Assembly (NCBI GenBank): GCA_027604005.1 | Contig: JADGJT010000006.1 | Span: 1 to 64,000 of the forward strand | Direction of reading: 5' to 3' | DNA: 64,000 nucleotides | From: Dinochytrium kinnereticum | Taxonomy: Eukaryota; Chytridiomycota; Chytridiomycetes; Chytridiales; Chytridiaceae | Part shown: positions 23,001 to 33,172 of the stretch, piece by piece | Layout of the letters: every line of letters starts with the position of its first letter | How positions within the stretch are numbered: position 1 is the stretch's first letter | The notes under the pieces: generated by a model | What the model saw: only the letters and a program-made list of their open reading frames with translations | Database searches by the model: none | What the model was told of the DNA's origin: nothing | Translations under genes and position numbers: made by a program

Positions 23001-24611
23001 ACTGTCTCAAAATGAGATTGGGAACTCGCGGTTCTAGGACAGAACTTGCACAATATCTCGGTGTAGAGGAAGACCAGATTGAAGTTGTTCTTCCTTGCGC
23101 CCCTGGCCAACTTTTTACTATCGCAGGCTGGGTCAACACCAATGGAGGAGTTTTCTCAAACACGTTTGCTCTTGCATCCACGGCGGCAGTTGATGCAGAC
23201 CGACTTAAGAAGGCTCTTTCTGCGGTTGTTTCCAAAAATATTATTTTTAGGTCCGCCTTCGTTGGGACTGGGGAAGAGGATCTCCCTATCATCCAAGTTA
23301 TTTTGAAGAGCTTCGAAGGGTATTGGTCGGAGGAAGTCTTGTCTGTCACTATCGAATCTACTGAGGGAAGAAGACTAATTGAATCAAAGCTGGCTGCTCA
23401 AAGAGCCCGCCCCTTTGACCTTAAAAGCCCACCCCTGAGAGTGCAGCTCATACGTTTTAAAGATGAAAGGGCTCTCTTGCTGTTAACTCTTCATCATGCT
23501 CTTTATGATGGGTGGAGCTTAAGGCTTCTAATGAGCGAAATTGAGGAGTTCTATCGAGTGCCCGGGAAGGTGGATAACGAAACTGCTTCAGACTTCGTGG
23601 ATTTCATCTTTATGTCTACAGGCCTCAGCGAAGATAGTCTTGAAAGTTCCAAGCTCTACGACTCGCATGAGGAGTTCTGGTCCCGTCTTCTCGGCAACGT
23701 CACTCCCTCTTTCTTCCCTCCTCAAAACCTCACTAGTGAATCTTCCGATTCTGCACGAAGCCTCGTGGTAGTTGAAGACGCTATTCCTAACTTCGATGCA
23801 GTGCAGAAATTTTATCAGGACAGGGGAGTCGCTATGCAGTCAGTGTTCGCGGCAGCCTGGGGCAAGCTCCAATCCCAGTACTCCGATAGCTCTGCCACTA
23901 GCCAAGTCTTTGGTGTCTATCATTCCGGAAGAGTTTCTGGAATGGACGGCAGCAGTTTTGACAGCTTGAACGCCCCTTGCATGACAGTCGTTCCAATGGC
24001 GATTTCTGGAGCTTCTCAGCGCAAGTTAGTTGATATTTCTAAGGATGTGCAACAGACGTTCTTGAAATTCCAGAGCCCCGAGGCCCAGGCTCCTTTGAAC
24101 AAAATCTCTTCATGGTTAGGGCTCGATGGCCGACCTCTATTTAATGTTTGCTTCAACTTCTTGAAGTTCCCGACGATTGGTAACTCCAATGAGAATCAGG
24201 GGTTATTTGAGCCGTTCAAGGTAAATATCAACATCTGAATGACCTTCTCGCCTTTCCCTCTGCAATGTACTAACCAATTCTTCTTATTTTCCTTCTAATT
24301 CTAGTTTTGGAGCTCCAACGTTCAAGACATACACCGCCTAACTCCCCAGAGTGCAAACACCCAATTTATGCAATCACTTGAAATCGCTAAGGGAAATGCA
24401 GCCTTAGATTGTGTTAAGGTATTGCCTGTTGCTTTTTTCGTCAACCAGATGCTAACATTGATTTTTAAAGATTGACCTTGACGTTGAGGTTGCAATTCAA
24501 GACGGAAAAGTAACTGTCGGTTTGAGCAACATACCTAGCCTTCTTTCTCGCAGTCAAGCGCACGACATGATATCCGAGCTGTGCTCTTTTATTACCTCTG
24601 AAACCCTTTAA
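5095..24611 (+). CDS. sidC: Ferrichrome-type siderophore nonribosomal peptide synthetase, six carrier domains
   Basis: I place 17 exons and 16 introns: 5635-5689, 6470-6589, 6792-6858, 9294-9362, 9682-9758, 9804-9880, 11761-11826, 13552-13610, 14448-14526, 14893-14974, 17123-17206, 17984-18021, 20515-20557, 21177-21290, 24221-24304 and 24419-24470. The spliced length of 18,351 nt is exactly 6,117 codons. Domain order is A1-T1-C1, (A remnant)-T2-C2, T3-C3, A2-T4-C4, A3-T5-C5, A4-T6-C6. All six T domains keep the phosphopantetheine serine (D-S in LGLDS-like motifs) and all six C domains keep HHxxYDG. No thioesterase, epimerase or reductase is present; in fungal ferrichrome synthetases a terminal C domain closes the ring. 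The divergent neighbour makes hydroxamate ornithine, so the predicted product is a cyclic hexapeptide hydroxamate that binds Fe(III). Siderophore function is strongly supported by family and context. The exact product is inferred. Confidence 0.93.
5885..9600 (+). other. NRPS module 1: A1-T1-C1
   Basis: A1 (about 5885-7720) is complete: nucleotide-binding TSGSTGKPKG, AYGPTE, YRTGDL, a GR...QVKLNG motif and the C-terminal lysine in SGKTD. Pocket positions read by eye are D-V-F-E-L-I-A-V-H plus K. T1 (about 7790-8050) has GYGIDSL with its serine codon at 7932-7934. C1 (about 8137-9560) opens with YPCTSIQEAM and has HHALYDGWS near 8583. The roughly 230 residues before A1 match no domain I can name. 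By position, A1 is the only A domain able to serve T2 and T3, so it is the likeliest activator of acyl-hydroxyornithine; that is inference. Confidence 0.8.
9640..12000 (+). other. NRPS module 2: truncated A domain, T2, C2
   Basis: Between C1 and T2 lies only the back end of an A domain. It has GAVGE (A6-like), then across two introns VRTGHLGRMLSDRSISF (A7/A8-like, matching YRTGDLxRMLxDGxIxF of intact copies), then a degraded C-terminal subdomain ending near 10240. The ATP-binding and substrate-pocket motifs A1-A5 are absent, so it cannot activate an amino acid. T2 (about 10285-10515) keeps ELGLDSVSA. C2 (about 10630-11980) keeps FPCTPLQEGM and HHAVYDGWS. T2 must be loaded by another A domain. 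Confidence 0.8.
12100..13850 (+). other. NRPS unit 3: T3-C3 with no A domain
   Basis: T3 (about 12115-12330, FQIGLDSIGVIRL) follows C2 directly with no A remnant. C3 (about 12475-13830) has YPCTPTQAAM and HHALYDGWS and is interrupted by intron 13552-13610. Such T-C pairs in fungal siderophore synthetases are loaded by an upstream A domain that is reused. They normally sit at the C-terminus; here they are internal, before three complete modules. Confidence 0.8.
13910..17370 (+). other. NRPS module 4: A2-T4-C4
   Basis: A2 (about 13910-15630) is complete: YTSGTTGTPKG, FGPSE, YKTGDL, GRSDDQVKIRG, and the lysine in LTGKLD. It is split by introns 14448-14526 (after PKGVLIE) and 14893-14974 (after FGPSE). 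Pocket positions read D-V-F-D-V-G-A-I-G plus K. T4 (about 15690-15910) has ELGIDSLTA. C4 (about 16030-17350) has YPCTPLQQGM and HHAVYDGWS. The substrate cannot be assigned by eye. Confidence 0.78.
17440..20720 (+). other. NRPS module 5: A3-T5-C5
   Basis: A3 (about 17455-19060) is complete: STSGTTGTPKG, CYGPSE, LTGDLVRMLPDG, GRKDDQVKRNG, and the lysine in LTGKAD. Pocket positions read D-V-Y-G-L-G-C-V-N plus K, clearly different from the other A domains. T5 (about 19120-19345) has QLGLDSISA. C5 (about 19445-20700) has YPCTPLQEGM and HHALYDGFS. The A3 intron 17984-18021 is only 38 nt. Confidence 0.78.
20930..24608 (+). other. NRPS module 6: A4-T6 and terminal C6
   Basis: A4 (about 20935-22620) is complete: YTSGTTGMPKG, AYGPSE, YRTGDL, GRCDKQVKVNG, and the lysine in LTNKVD. 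Pocket positions read D-V-A-T-S-G-A-I-G plus K. Unlike A1-A3 it lacks the intron after the A3 motif, but has one at 21177-21290 inside its A2 motif. T6 (about 22715-22930) has HLGLDSISA. C6 (about 23070-24600) starts with LPCAPGQ rather than YPCTPLQ but keeps HHALYDGWS, as expected of a divergent terminal domain that would close the ring. Confidence 0.78.
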
Positions 24612-24984
24612 CTTCAGTATGCTTTCTTTTGATTTTTCACTGAATATGCTTTCTTTTGATTTTTCTTTTAAGACCTCTTCCTCTTTTCTCAAATAAAAAA
24701 TTTTCTTACATATGTAGTGAATATTCACCTAAATCATAGCCAAGGGAACGAGCTTGGCATATTCAGCGGGGAAGGAACTTCAACGAAGATCATCGTTTAA
24801 TTATTATTCTTTTTGCAGTTAGCTATTAAGCTATTAAGATCTCTTTGAACCTCTTCTTTATTAATAATCCGATAAACAGGAATATCCTAAAAAAATGACA
24901 TCTTGTTTTCGAGAAAAAAAAGCCCCAGTATAAGAGTATACACTTCCCCTACAATTCTTCTATTTGCAGGAAATAAGCGAAGAA
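24612..24984. other. Convergent 3' spacer with a short direct repeat
   Basis: This 373 bp AT-rich spacer separates the NRPS stop from the cyclase stop on the other strand. A 21 bp sequence beginning TATGCTTTCTTTTG occurs twice in direct orientation, at 24618-24638 and 24645-24665. No gene is seen. Both polyadenylation sites are expected here. Confidence 0.6.
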
Positions 24985-27900
24985 CTAAGAATCAAACCAC
25001 AACTGAATCTGCTGCAGCCCAAGTGAAGACAGCAATGCCTGCGTTTCGGACTTGATGGAATAAGCGAAATCCGCTCCTGCCTTTGGTCCTGAGACTGGCC
25101 GAAACTTAATCATTAACGAGTAATACAAGCAGGCTAGGTACGGTCTGTCCCTAAGAAGATGTTGTGACCTTCCTAGATGCTTCTGAAGGTAAACGGAGGC
25201 CTGAGCCAAGTGCCCTTGAGCGACTAATGTTGTGGAGCTAAGAAGGCTCTGAGCAATGGGCTCAAGAACGTGGATGGGTGATTTTAGGCTCTTGCTTAGA
25301 ATATCGGATATTGTCTCTAAAGCTTTTATGACGTGTTCTCGGTCAGCATTGGTGAGAACAATGTCCTTCTCCGTTAGCATTACGCATATGTAAAAGCAGA
25401 GCAGCAGTGCCGACTTTAATTACGATCAAATTAGTAACAGGAAAGACTAACTGATCAACTCTCACCTCGATAACATGCGACACTGGAGATAAGCAACATT
25501 TTGAGATCTTTCCTAATGCTGCCAACCCCTTGCTCCACTCTTTATGGTGAAGATAATGAATAGCAATGGACGTCAGCACACCGTAACTAAGGTAGGAGTA
25601 GGTCCCTAGTAGCTTCTCAGCCGATATGGCAAACCAGTCCCTAGTTCCATCCGCAAACGTTATGTTGTCATTAATCAGCACTGTGTTTTGAAGAGTATTT
25701 ATAAAGAGAAGAGCTTAAAATTTGTTTAGTTGTTTTCCGAGTTCAAATCTCACCTTGCGCAAAAGGATCCTCAGAGGCAAGGATCTTCTCACAGTGTGCC
25801 AAAAAGACGGCTCGACTTTCATGAAACTCGCCTTTCTGCAAAAGTAGCGCTGCCATATATCCCGCCGACTGGTAGCTAGGATCAGTATCCTGGTAGGCAT
25901 CGTAGAATCTACGGCAGGTCTGCAGGCATATATCAATTTGACCTGAATAGTAAAGGACAGCCGAGAGATCACCGACAATGAGGCGTTCTTGAAAATTGGG
26001 GATGCTCTCCTTGAGCCTTAACCCGCCTTTTAGGTATCTATTACTTAGGATAACAAATCCTCGGCGTCGGTACCAAATGGCCATTTTCATCACCGCTTCT
26101 ACAAGGTCCGTCTTTTTTAAAGTGTCAATCAAAGAAGCAAAAATATGAGGGGAGTCTAACCTCAGACTGTGACTCAACAGCCAAACCAAGCATAATAGCA
26201 GATGCAAGCCCCCCTTCTAATAGCGTCCCTTCCCACTCTAGAGATTGGGTCATAGTTCTCATGATTTTAAAAATAATAGCCGCCCGGCTCAATGGGATTT
26301 GTGGCATGTTCCGGCTTCCGTTTCCATGCCTCGGATATCTCGGGATTATAAACCAGTACTTCAAACTTCTCTTCAGCATTGCCCACTTGACTTTAGACAT
26401 CGATGTAGGCCACGGACTACCCAGCATTACCAAAGCGCTTTTTAGCCTCCGCAGAGCCTCATCGGTTTGTCTCAAATAGCATCGTGATTCCGCCAGAAGG
26501 GAGAGCCAAAGCGCTTTTCTGTCGATAGTTGGTGGTCCTGTTGGGAATTGTTCTCGAATATCTCTTTCACTGGAACGGTAGAGAATGTTGAGAAGGAATT
26601 CGATAGTCTGCGCACTCTCGGAAAATAGGCGATTATCTTTTTGGAACACACCAAGCTCCTCAAGGTAATCTATACTTTTCGGGAGGTTTGTGGAGTTGGA
26701 GTAGTGGAAAGATATCGTTGGAAGAAGGATATTGACGTTTTCTTCATTAAGTGTTGATTCAAAATACTGATGGGATTAATTAGATACTTGTGAAAAAGTA
26801 AAGGAAATGAAAAGGTATTATACCTGTGCGATCCGGCCATGCAATAACTGCTTCTGGGACACAGGCATGGATCCCGATATAGACGACAGTATTAAAATAT
26901 TTTTGAACCCATAGCTTTTCGAAGTATCCTCATCCTTAACACCCGTCAAGTCCTCATCATTTACCTTCGCCAAAAATCCATGCTTATCATGGCTCATGAT
27001 GGTATTCTCAAGATGTTCAACACTGATATCCCCACCATCATCCAAAACCCCGGCCAAATCCTCTAAGTCAAAGTACTGTCCCATAATAGACGCCGCCTTA
27101 AGCATACGCTGAAAATCAGGGTTAAGCCTATCGAATTGGGCCATAATGGCTGTTTGTACGTCGTTCACAAGGAGGTGATCGAGATCGAGGTTTTTGCTCA
27201 TGATAGCCAGGCGGCGGTTTGAAGTCACAGCGATATGATCTTTGCCAAAATCTTTTAGCGCCTGAATGAGCTGGAGTGAGAAAAAGGGATGACCGCCGCA
27301 CTTTTTAAATATCGTTTTTGTGATGACTGGATCGACAGAGGTCACAAGAGATCCATACTGCTGCTTGATCATTTCCTGAGCAAAACAGCAAAACCAAAAT
27401 TAAAAGCCAGCCAAAAGCAATTATATCCAAACCTCCACGTCCACCTCTGTCAACCCCTTCATTGTGAGTGATGTTGTGCTCGAAAACTCTGAGACCTTTT
27501 TAAAGACCTGACTTACATGCACATCACTAGTGGGTCGAGCAAAGAGAATAACGAAAGGCTTCTGCCCCGTCTTGACAAGCGCTAGTAGTGTTTCTAGGCT
27601 GAACGCATCAAGCCATTGCGCATTATCAAGCATTATAACAAGTCGAATCCTCGCCGAAACCTTTTCAATAAGCCTGGAAATGAGCATTGCTATTAGGTTT
27701 GCTCTAGCGGTCTGGTTCAAGTTCCGCGTCGAATCATTTTCCTCCACTAAAAACCAGGGCAGAAAGTTAAGCAGCGGTAAAGATTCAGCCTCCCCAAGCT
27801 TGTTCATGATAGATACTACCGCGTCGGCCTGAGGTTCTAAACCAGAGGAGAAGATGGATAGCATTGATCCCCCTCCCATTGCACCACTCCTCAAAGAGCT

Positions 27901-30900
27901 ACCGACAGAAAGCATTGAACCAGGGTTGAGCGAATTCTTCAATCCTAAGTTTGTATTTGACGCGCTGAGCTGGTCAGACATCAACCCACCCCGAAAGCCA
28001 CCGCCACTTCCTCCGGGGTTTAGAAACGATGAATTATTTCTGGCACTCGCTGAATCCTCAACTACATCCACGGTGAACCTTCTCTGAATCGGAACCTCAG
28101 CTTGCCTCGGCCCGAGCCCACTTTCCGGCATCTGGAATGTTGGACCTTGGGGCTGAAGCAACTCATCTGCATCAGAAGTCACCTTTACATACTTCCCCGG
28201 TGGATCCTGATTGGTAGCATTTGCTGTTGAGCTCGCGCAAGACTTGTTCTTCACATCATCCTCAGGAATATCATAGCTCGTCGACGAAGATTCCGTCACA
28301 ATATTAACAATTGGTGTGTATCCCCCAGATAAATGAGCTGGTAGGCTAACTTTCCGTCTCGTAGTACTGCTTGACGTAGACGCCATGCTTCTTCGTCGGT
28401 CCGGTGAAGATATTCCCGTTGATCCATGACTGACAGAGGATGAGAAGGAAGCGCCGTACCGGCTGTTAGGGACGGATCCGTTTCGGTATTGACCCCTGAA
28501 GGAGGAGAACCCATCCGAAAACCGGCGGATGGTCTTTACCATGGAGGTGTCAGGAGGGAGGCCGAAGATTGCCTGGTTTCTTGCTACGATCATAAAGAGT
28601 TGGGTAATAATGGATTGAAAGATGAAGTGAGGAGTTGCTTTTTCGATTTCGATGGCGGATGCGAAGCTGTTTTTACATTATTTTTGTTGTTATTGTGTTT
28701 TGGTGGTATGCAAGAGGGTCGACCGGAAACATATCAAAAAAACAAACCAAGAAGAGTAGTTAGTTAAGAAAGTTAGATGTATGGGCAATAAAGATAACCT
28801 CTCTCGTATAGTAAAGGAAAGCATCGACAAAAGCATATCAAATAAATTTTTTTAAAAAAAAACTAGCTACCCACCAAACAGGTATTTGGAATTGCTTGCA
28901 ATACTGTTGAAAATGATACGCAAGATACGACTTGCCTACCCCACTCTCACCTATTCTCCATTATAAGCAACAAAAAAAATTACACCGTAAAGCATCTCAC
29001 CCTCAACAATAATATTTCTGCCCTCTTCAATCGGGGAACTCCTCCAAGTCTCTAACCGACTTCTCAGAAGCTCCCTCTACAAAAAAAGAAGGGATAAAAT
29101 CAGAACCTCAGCATTCTTCAATACTAGTCAATCTCACCTCTGCTGCGTACCCAACCATATCATCCGCCCATCGTCGATCCGCTTTCATTACACGTTTCCG
29201 ACTGATGGGTTTCATAACTTTCCATACCGGGACGTAATCCGTTCTTCCTTTTAACTGAAGTTTTGTTTGTTTTTAGTTCAGAAAAGAAGGAACTTGGGGA
29301 GGGGCCTGTACCTGGAATTGACCAACACATGCAAAGGATTCTGCACAATCTTCTTTTTCCATACCGAGACGAGTTGTATCATCGCAGACTACGACATTGT
29401 GGGAGCAGTCCAAGTCTTTGTTTTTGTTTGAAAAGGACAGCTGTTAAACATCATGCATAATAAGATAATGCAAGCTTAGATCCGCCTTAAATAACCGAAG
29501 ACATTCAAACCCCTTCCAAAGACCAGCCCAACTAATCATATCCTAGTTGATCACCGTTTCAAGATACTAAATATCTGCCCCAAAGCTTCATGCTTCCCCA
29601 ATCGTTTCTCCCCGATCTTAGAGCAAATGAAACTCACCCATAAGCCTTGCAGCAACAACAACAACATCACTAAGAAGTCCAGCTTCACTCCTAGTCTGAT
29701 TTCCAAGCACCGAAAACAAAGTCTCCCCCGTCGCGAGACTGATAGAGAACGGTGCCAGCTCCGTCGCTTTCAGTTTTTGCTCCATGTCTAAGGCGCATTT
29801 CAGGGCGAAGTCACATTCGTTTTCATGAGTGAGAGGCTTATTTTGGTGAAGGAAGAAGCGATGTGGGTTTCGGAAGTTTTGTCAAGCCCGGGAGGTCAGT
29901 TTAGAGGGAAGAGATTAGGTTTTTTATATTCATAAATAAGACGGAGAGCTTATTAGCTTGGGTGGGAGGACATAACAAAATTTCTACTAACCGGCAATCC
30001 AAAAGCAGCAAGGATAGTCGTCCCTTTATCATCGACAGAAAACTAACACCAGAGATCAGAATACTATTTCCAATCTTAAAAGAAGACTCTCTCTTACCTG
30101 CTGTAACACACCATCAAATTTCGAAAGACTGTCAAGGCATATCTCCATGCAGAGTTGAGAGAGGTTAGGTTCAAATGGGAATTTCAGTTTCAGGAACAAA
30201 ATCGTCATTCTCCTGTTTTGGATTTAAAGAGTTGATTAGCAAGCAAAGTAAGAATTAGGGCTGGTGAACGATGAGAGAGTAACAGGCGGGTATTGCAACT
30301 CAATAGTAGTAAGGGCTGATATTCGAAATATGCGAAAATATGTATCTCGCGGGGTTTAGGTAGAAGGTATAAATGGTTTGCTCCCTCCTATTTTATCGAA
30401 GCAGCAACTTTTTTTCAGGTAAAAAGCCCCTACCTATACTCGGAAAACTCCTCCGACTCCCCTGCCACATTCTCCCTCGACCCCGACTGATACTCAATTT
30501 TATGAACTAGACTAGCATTCACAAACTGTCTGAAAACAACCTGAGCCTCCGCCGAAAAACTCGCCATATTCGGAATATCACTCTGTGAAGCATTCCTCAC
30601 AACCGAAGAAGGTAATGGGACTAGACTGGATCGTCGACCAGATCGAGTAGTGGGCATCGTGATACCAGGATTAAATGACGTTTGGCCTTCACATTTAGTA
30701 ATGACGGAGATACCGGCTGTGGTGTCGTGTTTGATGCGGCCGCGTATGAAGATAGGGTAGTCGGATTCGAAGGCTTTCCATAGACGGGTAGGTAGAGAGA
30801 GTTCGCCGCCTTTCGCTGCTTTGAGGAGGTCGCCGATTTCGGTTAGGGCTGGACCAGCGATGGTGTAGTCTGGGAAGAAAGTAAGTTAGTATGGAGTCGT

Positions 30901-32462
30901 TTTTTCTTTTTCTTTGATTTTAAACAAAGGAAATAGGCTACGCGTTGCCTTTGAAGGGGAGGGATATCTTATGCAAATCAACATATAAAACTTACCCATT
31001 CTTTCTCCAGGGAGCCCAATGATGATGTTGTCTTAATACAAAAAAATTGTTTCGCATCACATCAAAAAAACGAGGTAAGTCAGTTTAAATCATCGACTAC
31101 TTTCTAATATATCATAAAAAAAATCAAAAGACACCGGCTGGACAATCCCTATCGACAATAAAACCCTTACCAACAACCCCCGCAGTTATCCCAATGTGCA
31201 ATGAGAGTTTATAGCCCTCTAAATCCTCTAATTCATTTTGATAACTAACGATATGCACGCTGGAGTTGTTCCCGGTGAGGTGATTAGATGTATGATTAGA
31301 TCCGCTGGTTTTTGTTGAAGTAGGGCGGTGGAGTTGTTGAAAGTCAACAGAGTATTCGTGATCTACAAACGGAAGAGAGGTGAGTGGTTGTATTTTTTGG
31401 TCTGTGGTTATTTACATATGGAGAGGATGTCGAGGCAGCAGTCAACCTTATTATGCAAGGAAAGGTGGTGAGGTAGAGAAGTAGTTTTGTTTTTTTGATA
31501 AACAAAAAGAAAAACATGCGCAAAACAAGCCAAATAAACATAATAAAACCTTACCACATGCTGTAATTACATAGCCGGAAGTGAAATTTTAAGTATTTAT
31601 CAAAACCACAACTGTAGGGTCCGCAAAACTTCACAAAAACAAACCTTTATCGCCATCGCAGGAATATGAGACTGATTAGGAGTCCAGCTCCCCTTACATA
31701 TCTCCGCGACATCAAACCGAACAAGCATAGCATCCCCCTTTTGATTTTTAAAGTCAGTCATCAAGGAAATCAACCAAACGGTTGCCAATCACTCGAAACA
31801 AAATACGGCGAGAGGAACTTACAAGAAACTTAACAACATCCCCTTTATCTCTCTCGATTAAATCAATAATCTAATGGTTAGACGGAGGGGAGAAAGCGGA
31901 AAAACTAATTAATATCAGGTAAACAAATATATATAAAACAGATAAAAATGGAAAAGGGGCTCACCTGACTTAGATACTTCCCGACCGTATCGCTGATTAA
32001 TTCTGATCCAAACCTCCCGAGACGTTGGGCAAGTATGGCAGTAAGGTTGCTTTTGCACAAAAAACGTTAAACTCCTTCGTGACATATGGATTCCAAGACA
32101 TTAAAATTAAAAGGGGTATAACACAAAAAAGACTCCAGGAAATAAACATTGCCGTGGGAGCAGAGGCAAGTCTAAACCCTGAATACTCCCAAAACTTAAA
32201 AAAAACGCCTGGACTAAATAAAAACCCTCCACCTCCTACCCTCTTTCAAGAAAGCAATACAATATGCCCCGTCTACCTACCTATATGCGGTAATATCAAT
32301 TAAACAAACAATCGACATCGCTTGCTCCACCATTAATGCCTTCGGTGTGTATCCCCCCTGCCGAAACTTATCGTCCCCAGGTTTCTCATTTGGTGGAATA
32401 GAAGCTAGTCGTTCAAACACCTCAGGTCGCCTCACGTATTTAGCCACATATCTCCGAAACAT
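24985..32462 (-). CDS. Soluble-adenylyl-cyclase-like class III nucleotide cyclase with ATPase and helical repeats
   Basis: Many exons; about 1,900 residues by estimate. The start ATG at 32462 begins an N-terminus leading to C1 motif VCLIDITAY (first metal Asp), then GDVVKFL/GDAMLVRF (second metal Asp) across an intron near 31750, and LHIGITAGVVDNIIIGLPG. C2 follows with TILFLKLKF, VDDKGTTILAAFGLP and ETLFSVLGNQTRSEAGLLSD. Next is a STAND/AAA-like ATPase: Walker A GESGVGKSYL near 28950, a Ser/Gly-rich linker, and a Walker B-like LVIMLDNAQWLD near 27630. The C-terminal region from about 26800 is alpha-helical and TPR-like. This order matches ADCY10-type sAC, which makes cAMP and in studied members responds to bicarbonate. 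The C2 metal positions look degenerate, as in sAC. The splice between about 31650 and 31370 is unresolved. Signalling role and stimulus are inferred from family. Confidence 0.82.
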
Positions 32463-32811
32463 TTGCCCTCAACCCACAGCACAGAAAACACAAAAAAACA
32501 ACCCTCGATCTGTTCCCTCGCCGCTTGCGGAAAAGGATTGATCGTTTTCTGTTGCTATCTCGCGTAGGGGTTGCTGACCCCTTCCCCCGGAAGGTTCCTT
32601 AATTTTGGGGGGGTATTTTAAGGGCTTGATGGAGAGCGGGATTGTAAGAAGGAGCCCTCTTTTTTTGCTTCGTCGGATCGTATAGGGGTTTGGTTGCTGA
32701 ATCCTAGACCTTTTCTTTTTCCTTAGCAACAATCCGCGAAACGCAAAACGTTTTTCAGCAAGTCAATGACGGGGAAGGTTTCAATAGAGCCCTCTATATA
32801 GTTGAAACAAG

Positions 32812-33172
32812 ATGCTTCTGGCCAGTCCTACGGTTCCAAAGAGTGATATTTCCAAAGTCGGCGAGCTTTACAGGACGAGTTGGAAAAGACACGGCCTTCC
32901 TCTTACTGACGAAGGCTTTCGAAGCTTCTTCAAGATGGTGTGTATCCCTCCGTTCCACCTCCAAAAGACCGAGCCTTAAGCACCCTCGAAGTACAGATCA
33001 AGAAGGTTCACGGTAGCCGTTATATCTCTCGCCCCCTCTACAAAGGGGAATCTACTGATAAACCCAACAGAAGAGAGATCAACTCTGTTCCACTTTAACA
33101 CATAAGCTGAAACTCACGAGATTTCATGAATGCTCCCGCATCCCTCAAGTGGGAAAACTGCTGCGGGTTTGA
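32812..33172 (+). CDS. Possible small two-exon gene, unknown
   Basis: An ATG at 32812 opens 42 codons ending in FFKM, followed by a plausible GT...CAACAG intron (32938-33070). In-frame continuation gives 33 more codons to a TGA at 33170-33172, for a basic 75-residue product. I recognise no domain. The first exon looks protein-like, but the second overlaps an antisense frame of similar length, and neither has family support. It could instead be the remnant 5' end of a decayed gene. Confidence 0.25.

Noticed and set aside
22483..23349. 288-codon open frame antisense to NRPS T6/C6
   Set aside because: It lies entirely opposite well-supported A4-T6-C6 coding sequence, has no motif, and its composition follows from codon bias of the sense strand.
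24300..24611. Search for a thioesterase or reductase at the NRPS C-terminus
   Set aside because: The last exons finish the C6 domain and stop; no GxSxG or NAD-binding motif follows. This agrees with fungal C-terminal cyclising condensation domains.
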